A stretch of 64,000 nucleotides of DNA from Sphingobacteriales bacterium 44-61. GTDB lineage: Bacteria; Bacteroidota; Bacteroidia; Chitinophagales; Chitinophagaceae. Positions 9,058 through 17,799 of the stretch are shown piece after piece. The position numbers and the translations under genes were made by a program. The stretch lies in assembly GCA_001898405.1 (NCBI GenBank), contig MKTW01000016.1, positions 62,001 to 126,000 on the forward strand. The letters are read 5' to 3'. Position 1 is the first letter of the stretch; the number at the start of each line of letters is the position of its first letter. The notes under the pieces were generated by a model. That model did no database searches. It was not told where the DNA came from and was given only the letters and a program-made list of their open reading frames with translations.

Positions 9058-9636
9058 ATGCCCCTTCAACAATTACAGCAATTTGTTTCCCTTATATATC
9101 CCCTTAAAGAAAAGGAATGGAATGCTTTTGCAGCTATCTGGTCGCCATTAGAATGCAGGCGCAAGACTATACTGACGGCTGCGGGTGAAACAGAAAGGCA
9201 TCTCTATTTTGTTTTGGAAGGAGTGCAAAGAGCATTCTATATTGGCGATGATAATAAAGAAGCAACGCTCGTGTTTACTTATCCTCCTTCTTTTGCCGGT
9301 GTGGCTGATTCTTTTCTTACACAAACGCCATCCCATTATTTTTTTGAAACACTTACGGCGAGCCGGTTCCTCCGTACCAGTTACCGCCAGGCAGAGGAAC
9401 TGATGCAGCAATATCCGAACATACAAAGAATGGTCCTTAATGTAACAGCGTTGGCATTAAAAGGTGTATTGGTGCGGCAGGCAGAACTTCAGTGTTTCAG
9501 CGCGGAAGAAAAATTCAGGACCCTGCTCAAACGAAGCCCGCATGTGCTTCAGCTTATTCCGCATAAATACCTGGCTTCTTATTTAGGAATCGATCCGGCC
9601 ACTTTCAGCAAGCTCTTAGGAAGTAAGAAGATCTGA
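9058..9636 (+). CDS. Crp/Fnr family transcriptional regulator
   Basis: 192-aa protein with an N-terminal cyclic-nucleotide-binding-like beta-roll (about residues 25-120, including AAGETERHLYFVLEGVQRAF) and a C-terminal helix-turn-helix (HKYLASYLGIDPATFSKLLG). No Fnr-type cysteine cluster is visible, so this is not an oxygen-sensing Fnr; the effector is unknown. A perfect 9-bp inverted repeat sits directly downstream, before the DinB_2 gene, suggesting that gene as a target. Confidence 0.88.
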   Translation: MPLQQLQQFVSLIYPLKEKEWNAFAAIWSPLECRRKTILTAAGETERHLYFVLEGVQRAFYIGDDNKEATLVFTYPPSFAGVADSFLTQTPSHYFFETLTASRFLRTSYRQAEELMQQYPNIQRMVLNVTALALKGVLVRQAELQCFSAEEKFRTLLKRSPHVLQLIPHKYLASYLGIDPATFSKLLGSKKI

Positions 9637-9642
9637 TTTTCT

Positions 9643-9692
9643 AAAATCTTGATATTTCCCAAGATTTTCCAGTACCCGTCTTTCTAGCTTTG
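9643..9692 (+). promoter_or_regulatory. Inverted repeat and -7 box upstream of the DinB_2 gene
   Basis: AAAATCTTG (9643-9651) and CAAGATTTT (9660-9668) form a perfect 9-bp inverted repeat with an 8-nt spacer. A TAGCTTTG box follows at 9685-9692, 16 nt before the ATG at 9709. The repeat covers the expected -33 region, as an operator for the neighbouring Crp/Fnr protein would. A hairpin terminator is less likely because no T-run continues past the stem. Confidence 0.5.
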
Positions 9693-9708
9693 TCCTAAAT
9701 TTAAAAAC

Positions 9709-10302
9709 ATGAAATCTTTTGATAGTCTTTCATTGCTGGAGCAATTGCAGGCTGATACCAGGCAGTTGATCGCCACTGCTACATTTTTAAAGAATGAAGA
9801 TCCCAGTATTTTGCTTGAGCAGCCGGGTGCCGGCAGATGGAGTGTGATACAGGTGCTGGAACACCTGAACAGCTACGGTGTATATTATTTACCGGCATTA
9901 AAAAATGGCCTGATGAATGGAGATGCTGCCGTGAATATTTTTCGTTCCGGCTGGCTGGGAAATTATTTTACACAGCTTATGCTGCCTAAAGAAGGCAGGG
10001 TAAAAAATAAAATGAAAGCGCCGAAAGACCATCGTCCGGCTTTTCATGTAGACGCGCAACCTGTGATAGAAACATTTTTGCAACAACAGCATCAGTTGCT
10101 GGAATTGCTGGAACTGGCCAAACAAAAGAATATAGGCATACGCATTCCTACTTCACTGACAAAACTGATCCGTTTAAAAGCAGGAGATACTTTCCGTTTC
10201 TTTATTGCACATGAGCAGAGGCATTTTGTGCAGATAGAAAACACTTTGGCAGAAGTGCGGAACACTACAGGTAAATTTCAAGTAGCCCATCAGGCAGGCT
10301 AA
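9709..10302 (+). CDS. DinB_2 superfamily protein
   Basis: 197-aa four-helix-bundle protein of the DinB/YfiT-like superfamily, which are putative metal-dependent thiol S-transferases or hydrolases. Candidate metal-binding histidines are in QVLEHLNSYG (near 50) and AHEQRHFVQIE (near 165); RWSVIQVLEHL is the typical first-helix signature. It is unrelated to the polymerase dinB. Its last 38 nt overlap the 3' end of rimM on the opposite strand. Role unknown; the upstream Crp/Fnr regulator may control it. Confidence 0.82.
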   Translation: MKSFDSLSLLEQLQADTRQLIATATFLKNEDPSILLEQPGAGRWSVIQVLEHLNSYGVYYLPALKNGLMNGDAAVNIFRSGWLGNYFTQLMLPKEGRVKNKMKAPKDHRPAFHVDAQPVIETFLQQQHQLLELLELAKQKNIGIRIPTSLTKLIRLKAGDTFRFFIAHEQRHFVQIENTLAEVRNTTGKFQVAHQAG

Positions 10303-10780
10303 CGCTGACCTGTTTTTTCTTATGATCGATCTTTTGGATGGTTTGTTCATTGAGCGGGATCAGCACTTCTTTCTGATTGATCTCGATGCGGCATAATAAC
10401 TGGTGAGGCTGTTCTATCACTTCCAGCACTTCGCTCAGCGGTTTATTATCATTAATGATGGTATACCCGAGAATGCTGGCTGGTGCTGACTTGGCAGCCA
10501 GCTTTTTAAAATCAGGTTCGGGGATCCAGATCTCTTTTTGTGTAAGTTTCATGGCTGCTTCGCGGGTGTCAACACCTTCCAGTTTCAGGTACACTTCCTC
10601 TTCTGTTTTTATTTTAGTGGTTTCAATGAACCAGGGAATAAAGGATTGTTTTTTCTCTTCGATAAAGATTGCCTGCAAACCTTTCAGGGATGTTTTTTTA
10701 CCGAGAGTATGTTTCAGTACCAGTTCACCTTTCAATCCGAAAACAGCGACGAGCTTTCCTATTTTGTAGTATTCAGCCAT
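10265..10780 (-). CDS. rimM: 16S rRNA processing protein RimM
   Basis: 171-aa ribosome-assembly factor that binds S19 and helps mature the 30S head. N-terminal RimM beta-barrel (YYKIGKLVAVFGLKGELVLKH) and C-terminal PRC-barrel (about 95-165). The ATG is at 10778-10780. It lies downstream of rpsP on the same strand but separated by 192 nt with a terminator, so it probably also has its own transcription start. Confidence 0.94.
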   Translation of the reverse strand: MAEYYKIGKLVAVFGLKGELVLKHTLGKKTSLKGLQAIFIEEKKQSFIPWFIETTKIKTEEEVYLKLEGVDTREAAMKLTQKEIWIPEPDFKKLAAKSAPASILGYTIINDNKPLSEVLEVIEQPHQLLCRIEINQKEVLIPLNEQTIQKIDHKKKQVSVSLPDGLLEIYL

Positions 10781-10891
10781 TAAAGTTTAAAGGTTTAAAG
10801 GTCCGATAGTTTAAGGTAAAAGTTTAGGATTGGTCAGTTTAAGTTTTAAGCTTTTAAATTGTAAACTATTAAACTGCCGGGCTTTGTCAAA

Positions 10892-10920
10892 AGAAAAAGG
10901 CGACATTGTTAAATGTCGCC
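10892..10920 (-). terminator. Rho-independent terminator after rpsP
   Basis: On the minus strand, GGCGACAT - 6-nt loop - ATGTCGCC is followed by a run of T. It sits 53 nt beyond the rpsP stop codon and separates rpsP from rimM. The neighbouring 10783-10870 is A/T-rich with repeated TTTAAAGG/AGTTTAA words. Confidence 0.85.
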
Positions 10921-10972
10921 TCATGAACTTTCAGGATCGGATTTCTTCCCCGGTTTAATAGGGAATCAATAT

Positions 10973-11416
10973 TTATCCTTCACTTCCGCTGCCTTCAGCC
11001 CTTTTTTCAGGTCTGCGACCTGGCATAGGGCGACGGCTTCTTCTTTGGCGGGAAGCTTCTTCCTGGCGTTTTCTCACCTGGGCGTCATGTTCTGCGCTCC
11101 ATTTGGTGAATTTTTCCATAGCAGTAGCGTCATCAAACAGACCCAGTTTTACACCTCTTAACAGGTGTTTCAGGTACAACACGCCTTTAAAGCTCAGGAT
11201 ACGGCGAACGGTGTCTGTAGGAGTAGCACCTTTGCTCAGCCATTCGAGCGCTTTCTGACGGTCCAGTTGAATTGTAGCCGGAACAGTCAGGGGATTGTAA
11301 GTACCTAATTTCTGGATGAATTTACCATCACGCGGGCTGCGTGAGTCTGCCACTACGATGAAGTAGAAGGGTCTTTTCTTTGACCCGTGGCGTTGCAGTC
11401 GGATTTTTGCTGACAT
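10973..11416 (-). CDS. rpsP: 30S ribosomal protein S16
   Basis: Canonical S16 core in the first 80 residues ([39 protein letters not shown]), then a long charged C-terminal extension (about 60 residues, rich in Arg, Glu and Gly), as is common in Bacteroidota. 147 aa. The leader contains a small perfect hairpin, CCGGTA-GA-TACCGG (11459-11472). Confidence 0.96.
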   Translation of the reverse strand: MSAKIRLQRHGSKKRPFYFIVVADSRSPRDGKFIQKLGTYNPLTVPATIQLDRQKALEWLSKGATPTDTVRRILSFKGVLYLKHLLRGVKLGLFDDATAMEKFTKWSAEHDAQVRKRQEEASRQRRSRRPMPGRRPEKRAEGSGSEG

Positions 11417-11572
11417 TAAATAGACATTTAACAGCGTTAAACAATAATTGTTAAAAAACCGGTAGATACCGGAGAGCGAAGGTAACGAACTGATGCCGAA
11501 ATCCCAAGGGGACTTTTGATGAGCGGTGTTAAATTATTTAGGCGTTGTCCCTTGCCCGATATTTACGGATTC

Positions 11573-11603
11573 TCGGTCAACGGGCAACGAAAAACGATCA
11601 ACG
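11573..11603. repeat. GTTGACC-type intergenic repeat
   Basis: CTCGGTCAACGGGCAACG followed by another GATCAACG, between rpsP and ffh. On the minus strand this reads as the CGTTGACCG words seen at 44263 and 61300. Confidence 0.4.
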
Positions 11604-12923
11604 TTTCATGCCCGGCATCATCTTCCCAAACATGTTCATCTTGTTCATTCCCTTCATCATATCACGCATCTGATCGAATTGCTTCATGAAGGCATTTACT
11701 TCGCTAAGGTCTTTGCCGGCGCCTTTGGCAATGCGTTTGCGGCGGCTGCCGTCTATCAGGTCAGGGTTGCTTCTTTCTTCGGGGGTCATGGAATTGATCA
11801 TGGCTTCTATGCCTTTGAAAGAGTCATCGTTCACATCCAGGTCTTTGATCTTGCTGCCGACACCCGGGATCATTCCCAGGAGATCTTTCATATTACCCAT
11901 TTTCTTGATCTGTTCCAACTGCATTTTGAAATCGGCAAAATCGAATTTATTCTTGCGGATCTTGCTTTCCAGCTTTTTCGCCTGCTCTTCATTGAATTGC
12001 TCCTGTGCTTTTTCCACGAGGCTGGTGATATCACCCATGCCGAGGATACGCTGGGCCATCCGCTCAGGGTAGAAAACATCCAGTGTTTCCATTTTTTCGC
12101 CACTGCTGACGAATTTGATGGGTTTATTCACCGTATACTTGATGGAAAGCGCGGCACCACCACGGGTATCACCATCGAGTTTGGTCAATACAACACCACT
12201 GAAATCCAGGCGGTCATTAAAAGCTTTGGCAGTGTTCACGGCATCCTGGCCGGTCATGCTGTCTACTACAAACAGTATCTCCTGCGGATTGACTGCATTG
12301 CGGATATTCGCCACCTCTGTCATCATCGCTTCGTCAATGGCGAGACGGCCTGCTGTATCTATGATCAGTACATTCTTGTTCTTGCTCTTCGCTTCTTTCA
12401 CGGCATTTTGTGCAATGGCTACTGCGTCTTTATTCTCTGGTTCAAGATGCACGTCCACGCCGATCTGCTCGCCAAGCACCCTTAATTGCTCCATCGCTGC
12501 AGGACGGTAAATATCTGCCGCTACCAGCATGGGTGTAAACCCTTTTTTGTTTTTCAGGTAATTGGCCAGCTTGCCGCTGAAAGTGGTTTTACCGCTACCC
12601 TGGAGGCCAGCAATGAGGATAACGGCAGGATTGCCCTTGGCATTAAAGCCGGCTTCAGCCCCGCCCATCAATTCAGTGAGCTCATCCTTCACGATCTTGG
12701 TCATCAACTGGCCGGGGCTGATGGCGTTGATCACTTTTTCGCCCATGGCCTTGTCCTTGATCTTATCGGTAAATTCCTTGGCAATCTTATAGTTAACGTC
12801 GGCATCCACCAGCGCACGGCGGATATCCTTTACGGTAGATGCAATATTGATCTCAGTGATCCTTCCCTGGCCTTTAAGGTTTTTAAAGGCGCTCTCCAGT
12901 TTTTCCTGTAAGTTGTTGAACAT
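11598..12923 (-). CDS. ffh: Signal recognition particle protein Ffh (SRP54)
   Basis: GTPase of the SRP that binds signal sequences of nascent membrane proteins and targets them to FtsY/SecYEG. N domain 1-90; G domain with GLQGSGKTT (about 107), ADIYRPAA, DTAGR and TKLDGDTRGG. The C-terminal M domain contains GMIPGVG, the RNA-binding GSRRKRIAKGAG and a methionine-rich end (MMKGMNKMNMFGKMMPGMKR). 441 aa, family length. A TAATTTTG box lies about 19 nt upstream of the ATG. Confidence 0.97.
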   Translation of the reverse strand: MFNNLQEKLESAFKNLKGQGRITEINIASTVKDIRRALVDADVNYKIAKEFTDKIKDKAMGEKVINAISPGQLMTKIVKDELTELMGGAEAGFNAKGNPAVILIAGLQGSGKTTFSGKLANYLKNKKGFTPMLVAADIYRPAAMEQLRVLGEQIGVDVHLEPENKDAVAIAQNAVKEAKSKNKNVLIIDTAGRLAIDEAMMTEVANIRNAVNPQEILFVVDSMTGQDAVNTAKAFNDRLDFSGVVLTKLDGDTRGGAALSIKYTVNKPIKFVSSGEKMETLDVFYPERMAQRILGMGDITSLVEKAQEQFNEEQAKKLESKIRKNKFDFADFKMQLEQIKKMGNMKDLLGMIPGVGSKIKDLDVNDDSFKGIEAMINSMTPEERSNPDLIDGSRRKRIAKGAGKDLSEVNAFMKQFDQMRDMMKGMNKMNMFGKMMPGMKR

Positions 12924-13272
12924 AGTCTGTCAAATAAGGCTGCAAAATTAAGGTTTTTGGTTGGCGTAGAAGTATCGGTGATAGTTCATCTTCAGCAATC
13001 AGGTTTTCCCACAAAGACGACAAAGACCACAAAGAAATATTTTTTGCCTATACCGGTAAAATCATAGAGTGAAAAAGACACCGCGGTAGCAATTCCTTGT
13101 GGTTTTTGTCGTCTTTGTGGGAAAGAATTCAAACAGAGTCAATACTATAACAATAAAAATAAAAGGCTTCAAACATTCAAAGGGATCCGTTGGATAGCAA
13201 CGTTTAACCTTTAAATTTTTGAAACCTTTAGTAAAACCGCCGGAGCGGGAAATAGTGTAAAGTTTTATTTCA
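12924..13272. other. Intergenic region between sigma factor and ffh
   Basis: About 350 nt without a gene. It holds the ffh promoter (TAATTTTG on the minus strand near 12943-12950), the second copy of the palindromic repeat (13005-13124), and an A/T-rich stretch downstream of the sigma-factor stop. Confidence 0.6.
13005..13124. repeat. Palindromic repeat (copy 2 of 3), imperfect arms
   Basis: Left arm 13005-13037 (TTTCCC then ACAAAGACG, ACAAAGACC, ACAAAGAAA) and right arm 13092-13124 are reverse complements apart from a few mismatches, with 54 nt between. The internal 9-bp unit is clearest here. It is the same family as 4235-4303 and 17800-17890. Confidence 0.85.
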
Positions 13273-14139
13273 TTAGCCTAAATAGGTTCTTAACAGTTTA
13301 CAACGGTTAGTGGTCCTCAGTTTGGTAATGGCTTTATCCTTAATCTGGCGAACCCTTTCCCGTGTGAGGTTGAATTTTTCCCCGATATCTTCCAGGCTCA
13401 TGGGGTGGTCAACGCCGATGCCGAAGAAATAGCAGATCACCTCTTTCTGTCTCTCGGTCAGGGTTTTCAATGAGCGGTCGATCTCGGTTTTCAATGATTC
13501 CTTATGGTCCAGATCGCCGTCTGTTTTTTCTGCATTGGGATTTTCCAGTACATCGATCAATGTGCTGTCTTCTCCTTCAGAAAGCGGCGTATCCATGCTT
13601 ACATGCCGGGCTGAGATACCCAGTGTGGCAGACACTTCATCCAGGTCCATCTGCAGCATTTCTGCGAGCTCTTCTGCTGAAGGTTCCCTTTCAAACTGTT
13701 GTTCCAGTGTGGAATAGGCTTTCTGGATCCGGTTGGTAAGCCCTACCTTATTAAGCGGCAGCCTTACAATACGGGATTGTTCGGCCAGCGCCTGGAGGAT
13801 GCTTTGACGGATCCACCATACGGCATAAGAAATGAACTTGAACCCCCTGGTTTCATCAAAACGCTGAGCTGCTTTGATAAGGCCTACATTGCCTTCATTG
13901 ATCAGGTCTGGTAAGGATAATCCCTGGTTCTGATACTGTTTTGCAACGGAAACAACGAAACGAAGATTGGCTTTGGTCAGGCGGTCGAGGGAGCGTTGAT
14001 CACCTTGTCTGATCAGAGAAGCGAGTCGTACTTCTTCTTCAGGGGTGATCAGTTCTACTTTGCCAATTTCCTGGAGGTATTTTTCCAGGCTTTGAGATTC
14101 ACGATTCGTAATTGACTTCGTGATCTTCAATTGACGCAT
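13273..14139 (-). CDS. rpoD: Primary RNA polymerase sigma factor (sigma-70, Bacteroidota type)
   Basis: Directs RNA polymerase to TAnnTTTG/TTG promoters in this phylum. 288 aa, lacking the large region 1.1 and non-conserved insert of E. coli sigma70. Visible are region 1.2 ([21 protein letters not shown]), region 2 ([35 protein letters not shown]), region 3, and region 4 ([33 protein letters not shown]). I start at the ATG 14137-14139 ([10 protein letters not shown]); an ATG two codons upstream is equally possible. Confidence 0.95.
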   Translation of the reverse strand: MRQLKITKSITNRESQSLEKYLQEIGKVELITPEEEVRLASLIRQGDQRSLDRLTKANLRFVVSVAKQYQNQGLSLPDLINEGNVGLIKAAQRFDETRGFKFISYAVWWIRQSILQALAEQSRIVRLPLNKVGLTNRIQKAYSTLEQQFEREPSAEELAEMLQMDLDEVSATLGISARHVSMDTPLSEGEDSTLIDVLENPNAEKTDGDLDHKESLKTEIDRSLKTLTERQKEVICYFFGIGVDHPMSLEDIGEKFNLTRERVRQIKDKAITKLRTTNRCKLLRTYLG

Positions 14140-14145
14140 ACTCAT

Positions 14146-14447
14146 AGGTGTTGGTATTTAGATGGTTATTTTAAGGATGATGCGAATTCTGGTTTTGGTT
14201 TAGTTAGCCTTATAAAACACCCATCACGGTCTTTCATTTCTGCACAAGGAATTGGATATTAGGGCAATTTAAGGTTTACCTTAATATATGCCAAATAAAT
14301 CTTTAGAATATCTTAACGTTTTTCTATATGTTTTTATTTTATGTCTTGTTGTTGTTTTCCAAAACCCAGAAAAATAAACTGCAAATAATTTTGCGAGGCC
14401 GATTTATTTTTTATTATTGCAGCCCTGAGTGATTTAATCAATTGACG
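14146..14447. other. Divergent promoter region (sigma factor / START gene)
   Basis: About 300 nt, A/T-rich. On the plus strand a TAATTTTG box is at 14386-14393 and a weaker TATTATTG at 14412-14419, both ahead of the START-like gene. I see no clear minus-strand TAnnTTTG box for the sigma gene. Confidence 0.5.
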
Positions 14448-14825
14448 ATGAGTAAGCAATTATATACGCTGGAATTTCCCGTAAGGTGTTCGCCTTCTAT
14501 ATTATATGAGTTCTTATCTACCCCGGCCGGTTTAGGAGAATGGTTTGCTGACAAAGTGGATGAAAGAGACAATGTCTTTTACTTTGGATGGAATGGTTCT
14601 TTTGACAAAGCAGAAGTAGTGGAAAGCGAAGAAGATCGCTTTATCCGCTTCCGTTGGCTGGAAGGGCCCAAGAACGAATATTTTGAGTTTGGTATCGAAA
14701 AATCAGAGATCACCAATCAGACCATTCTTGTGGTAAAAGATTTTGCCGAGAAAAAGGACATCAAGGACCAGAGCTTGCTGTGGGACCACCAGGTGAAAGA
14801 TCTGTTTCACCGGCTTGGAAACTAA
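14448..14825 (+). CDS. START-like/AHSA1-type domain protein
   Basis: 125-aa soluble protein with the SRPBCC fold expected from YTLEFPVRCSPSILYEFLST, LGEWFADKV and a long C-terminal helix. Such proteins bind hydrophobic ligands or act as small co-chaperone-like factors; no specific function is known for this one. The ATG at 14448 is preferred over a TTG two codons upstream. It is divergent from the primary sigma factor, an arrangement I believe is common in this phylum. Confidence 0.8.
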   Translation: MSKQLYTLEFPVRCSPSILYEFLSTPAGLGEWFADKVDERDNVFYFGWNGSFDKAEVVESEEDRFIRFRWLEGPKNEYFEFGIEKSEITNQTILVVKDFAEKKDIKDQSLLWDHQVKDLFHRLGN

Positions 14826-14835
14826 TACTGCTTTA

Positions 14836-14871
14836 AAAGTTGAAGGTTCAAACATCAAACCTTTCAACTTT
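14836..14871. terminator. Bidirectional hairpin between convergent genes
   Basis: AAAGTTGAAGGTT (14836-14848) pairs with AACCTTTCAACTTT (14858-14871) with a one-base bulge. It lies right after the START gene and overlaps the last codons of the opposing gene, so it probably serves as a shared terminator. Confidence 0.55.
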
Positions 14872-15477
14872 CTTCAACTGTATCAGCAAACGATAAGCAT
14901 CCAGTAATTTTTCTTCAATGGTATCCCAATCATCAAGGGATATTTTTTTTGCCAGCTTTATAAAAGGATGGGATTGTAAATGCTGCGTGAATTGAACAAT
15001 GTCCAGTTCATGCAGAGGTTTATAATTCTCTTCCCCAAAATGATGGTCCCATTGGGAAGAGTTATAACTGATATAAAAATCTTCGCTTAGCAACTGATCA
15101 AATGCAGCTATCAGCGAAGGCACATATTTTTCTTTATACATACCGGACAACTGCAGGGTGCAACTGAAGAAATGCCCCCACCAGAACATGGTGCGTACGG
15201 CAAATATGTTTTCCTTTTCAAAATAACGTGGCTGGTCAAGCATCAGGTAAGGAAGCCCCAGGTAGTTTTCTCCACGGGAGATCTTGGCGGAGACTGTCAG
15301 CACCTCCGGCGGAAGAAAGCTGCCGGCTTGCTGCAACAACTCCTGTTGGCGCTGCTGTAAAATGCCCAGTGATCCCTTTATTTTTTCCAGGATGCCATTC
15401 TTTGTTAAAAGCCATTCATAATTGGTGACCAATTGCTGCTCAAACGGCGAAAGCTGTATTTTTGAGGAATCATTCAT
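14848..15477 (-). CDS. Hypothetical protein, 209 aa
   Basis: I do not recognise the family. The protein is soluble with no signal peptide: an N-terminal helical part with Gln-rich LQQRQQELLQQAG (about 40-52), a middle with aromatic residues (FAVRTMFWWGHFFSCTLQLS, about 92-111) and a helical C-terminus. It is convergent with the START-like gene. The start ATG is at 15475-15477, 40 nt from the divergent LptF-like gene. Confidence 0.75.
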   Translation of the reverse strand: MNDSSKIQLSPFEQQLVTNYEWLLTKNGILEKIKGSLGILQQRQQELLQQAGSFLPPEVLTVSAKISRGENYLGLPYLMLDQPRYFEKENIFAVRTMFWWGHFFSCTLQLSGMYKEKYVPSLIAAFDQLLSEDFYISYNSSQWDHHFGEENYKPLHELDIVQFTQHLQSHPFIKLAKKISLDDWDTIEEKLLDAYRLLIQLKKVERFDV

Positions 15478-15517
15478 TCATCAAAAGTAATCATTCACCC
15501 CTCCAGGGATTTCGCCG

Positions 15518-16966
15518 ATGTTCAAAAAACTGGATAAGCTGATCATTAAAGCCTTTATTGGCCCTTTCATTGCTACATTCTTCATCACATTGCTGGTGTT
15601 GGTGATGCAGTTTTTCTGGCTGTATATTGATGATTTTGTAGGAAAAGGATTGGGCGTGGATGTGGTGTTGAAATTTATCTGGTATCAAAGTGCTGTGCTG
15701 GTGCCGCTGGCCCTGCCGCTGGCCGTATTGCTTTCTTCATTGATGACGTTTGGCAACCTGGGTGAAAGCTTTGAACTGGTCGCCATCAAATCAGCAGGTA
15801 TATCACTGCTGCGGTTTATGCGGCCATTGTTTATCATTTCCGTCTTTATCAGTGGCATTGCTTTTTTGTTTTCCAATTATATCATCCCCGTAGCCTTCCT
15901 GAAATCAAGGACCATGCTTTCCGATATCGTATGGGCCAAACCGGCCTTCGATTTAAAAGAAGGTGTTTTTTATGACCGTCTCAACGGGTTTGCCATCAAG
16001 GTCGGTGAAAAGGAAAAGAATGACAGTATTATCAGGGATGTGATCGTATACGAACAGCAGCAAAATGGCCAGCAGGATAATTTCATCATCGCAAAAAGCG
16101 GTGTAATGCGCGTATCGCCTAACAAGCGCTACCTTGAATTCAATCTCAAAGACGGTTGGCGTTACCAGGAAAAAGGGAATGCGACCGGCTCTGCAAAGAC
16201 CGATTATATCAGGCTGGGATTTAAAGAATATAATAAGCAGTTTGATATGAGCGCCCTGCAGATCAACTGGACAGCTGATACTACCAATAAGAACAACGAA
16301 AAGTTCTATAGCATGCGGCAGCTGAACAAGGCTATCGATTCATTGAAAAAAGATAATCAGCTGGTCCGCAACAGTCTTGAAAAAGGCTTGTATGCCACTT
16401 TTCTTTTTAATAAATATCTAGACAGTACTACTCAGAAGAAGGCAAAAGAAGACAGCCTTTTTATACAGGCCAAAACGATGGACCAGTTGTTGCCCGATTC
16501 AGCACGCAGCAATGTCAGCCACCAGGCTATTGGCGAAGCTGCATCCATGAGTTCTTCGCTTGCAGCGGCAGATATGAATATGCAGGAGCGGGAAAAACAA
16601 TACAGAAAGCATGAAATTGAATGGCACCGGAAGATCGTTCTTTCTGTTTCCTGCCTGGTATTGTTCCTGATCGGTGCACCGCTGGGCTCCATTATCCGCA
16701 AAGGAGGATTGGGCACGCCATTGATCGCAGCCATCAGTTTCTTTATGGTATTTTATTTCTCCACCACCGTAGGGGAGAAATTTGCGAAGGAAGGAAGCTG
16801 GAATACATTTTCAGGAATGTGGCTGGCTATTTTTGTGCTGGTGCCGGTCGGCTTATTCCTGACATATAAAGCCATGCGCGATTCACAATTGTTCAATAAG
16901 GAAGCATATTACAGGCTTTTCAAAATGATCGGAGGCTTTTTCCGGGGCCTGGCTCGTTCCAACTAA
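15518..16966 (+). CDS. LptF/LptG family permease
   Basis: Inner-membrane permease of the lipopolysaccharide export complex (LptB2FG), which extracts LPS from the inner membrane. 482 aa; TM helices at about 12-40, 55-80, 98-122 near the N-terminus and about 370-395, 400-420, 428-450 near the C-terminus, with a large periplasmic beta-jellyroll region between (about 125-360). Typical motifs: FIGPFIATFFITLLVLVMQF and GAPLGSIIRKGGLG. The periplasmic domain includes a long helical insert. LptF and LptG cannot be told apart here. Confidence 0.9.
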   Translation: MFKKLDKLIIKAFIGPFIATFFITLLVLVMQFFWLYIDDFVGKGLGVDVVLKFIWYQSAVLVPLALPLAVLLSSLMTFGNLGESFELVAIKSAGISLLRFMRPLFIISVFISGIAFLFSNYIIPVAFLKSRTMLSDIVWAKPAFDLKEGVFYDRLNGFAIKVGEKEKNDSIIRDVIVYEQQQNGQQDNFIIAKSGVMRVSPNKRYLEFNLKDGWRYQEKGNATGSAKTDYIRLGFKEYNKQFDMSALQINWTADTTNKNNEKFYSMRQLNKAIDSLKKDNQLVRNSLEKGLYATFLFNKYLDSTTQKKAKEDSLFIQAKTMDQLLPDSARSNVSHQAIGEAASMSSSLAAADMNMQEREKQYRKHEIEWHRKIVLSVSCLVLFLIGAPLGSIIRKGGLGTPLIAAISFFMVFYFSTTVGEKFAKEGSWNTFSGMWLAIFVLVPVGLFLTYKAMRDSQLFNKEAYYRLFKMIGGFFRGLARSN

Positions 16967-16978
16967 AAAATAATTCAA

Positions 16979-17734
16979 ATGCAAAACACTTCTACTACAC
17001 GGCGGACCTTTTTAGCAGAGTCTGCCAAAACTGTGCTGGCCGTGGGCGCCGGTATGGTGGCTACAGGTTCACTGCTGCAATCCTGCGGGATCTTTAAAAA
17101 AGGACAGGGTTCCAATATGCATACAGATTTTTCGCAAACAGAATTGCCTTATGCCTATAATGGCCTGGAAAGGGCAATTGATGTGCAAACAATGGAGATA
17201 CATTATACCAAACATGCAGCCGCTTACGCAACCAATCTTCGCGAAGCAGCAGTGGCTGAAGGTGTAGACATGAAAAAGCCATTGGAAGACGTGTTGGAAA
17301 AAATATCCAAATATTCCGCCAAGATGAGGAACAACGCCGGTGGGCATTATAATCATGAACTGTTCTGGAAAAGCCTTTCGCCTGATGGTGGCGGCAAACC
17401 CCAGGGAACGCTTTTAAAAGCGATCGAACAAAGCTTTAATTCATTCGATAGTTTTAAAACACAAATGGCCGATGCAGGAAAAAACCGTTTTGGCAGTGGC
17501 TGGGCCTGGTTGTATGTAGACAAGGATAAAAAACTGCTGATCGGTTCAACACCCAACCAGGATAATCCGCTGATGAACCTAAGTGATATCAAAGGTTTCC
17601 CGTTGCTGGGGCTTGATGTATGGGAGCATGCTTATTACCTGCGTTATCAAAACAGGAGAGCTGATTACATCAATGCATGGTGGAGCGTAGTGAACTGGAA
17701 ATATGTGCAACAGCGTCTTGATTCGCAGGTATGA
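16979..17734 (+). CDS. Fe/Mn superoxide dismutase, exported lipoprotein form
   Basis: Dismutates superoxide to peroxide and oxygen. The SOD fold starts near residue 50 (ELPYAYNGLERAID); metal ligands are His in MEIHYTKH, His in GGHYNHELFW, and Asp/His in LDVWEHAYYLRY. Unusually, residues 1-37 form an export signal: twin arginines in TTRRTFL, a hydrophobic stretch, and a lipobox-like LLQSC with Cys36. I infer Tat export and lipid anchoring in the envelope. 251 aa. It is 12 nt after the LptF-like gene, so possibly the same transcript. Confidence 0.92.
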   Translation: MQNTSTTRRTFLAESAKTVLAVGAGMVATGSLLQSCGIFKKGQGSNMHTDFSQTELPYAYNGLERAIDVQTMEIHYTKHAAAYATNLREAAVAEGVDMKKPLEDVLEKISKYSAKMRNNAGGHYNHELFWKSLSPDGGGKPQGTLLKAIEQSFNSFDSFKTQMADAGKNRFGSGWAWLYVDKDKKLLIGSTPNQDNPLMNLSDIKGFPLLGLDVWEHAYYLRYQNRRADYINAWWSVVNWKYVQQRLDSQV

Positions 17735-17799
17735 CAGCCCAACCGGGATATTTGCTGCCCGCAAGGAATGATTGAGGTAGGGCTAAAGAAAACTATAAT

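Noticed and set aside
11526-12485. 319-codon plus-strand frame opposite ffh
   Set aside because: Antisense to a well-conserved SRP gene; His/Phe-rich shadow without family features.
13005-13124. Periodic ACAAAGAnC units considered as a CRISPR array
   Set aside because: The repeats are 9 bp with no unique spacers, arranged as a palindrome and without cas genes.
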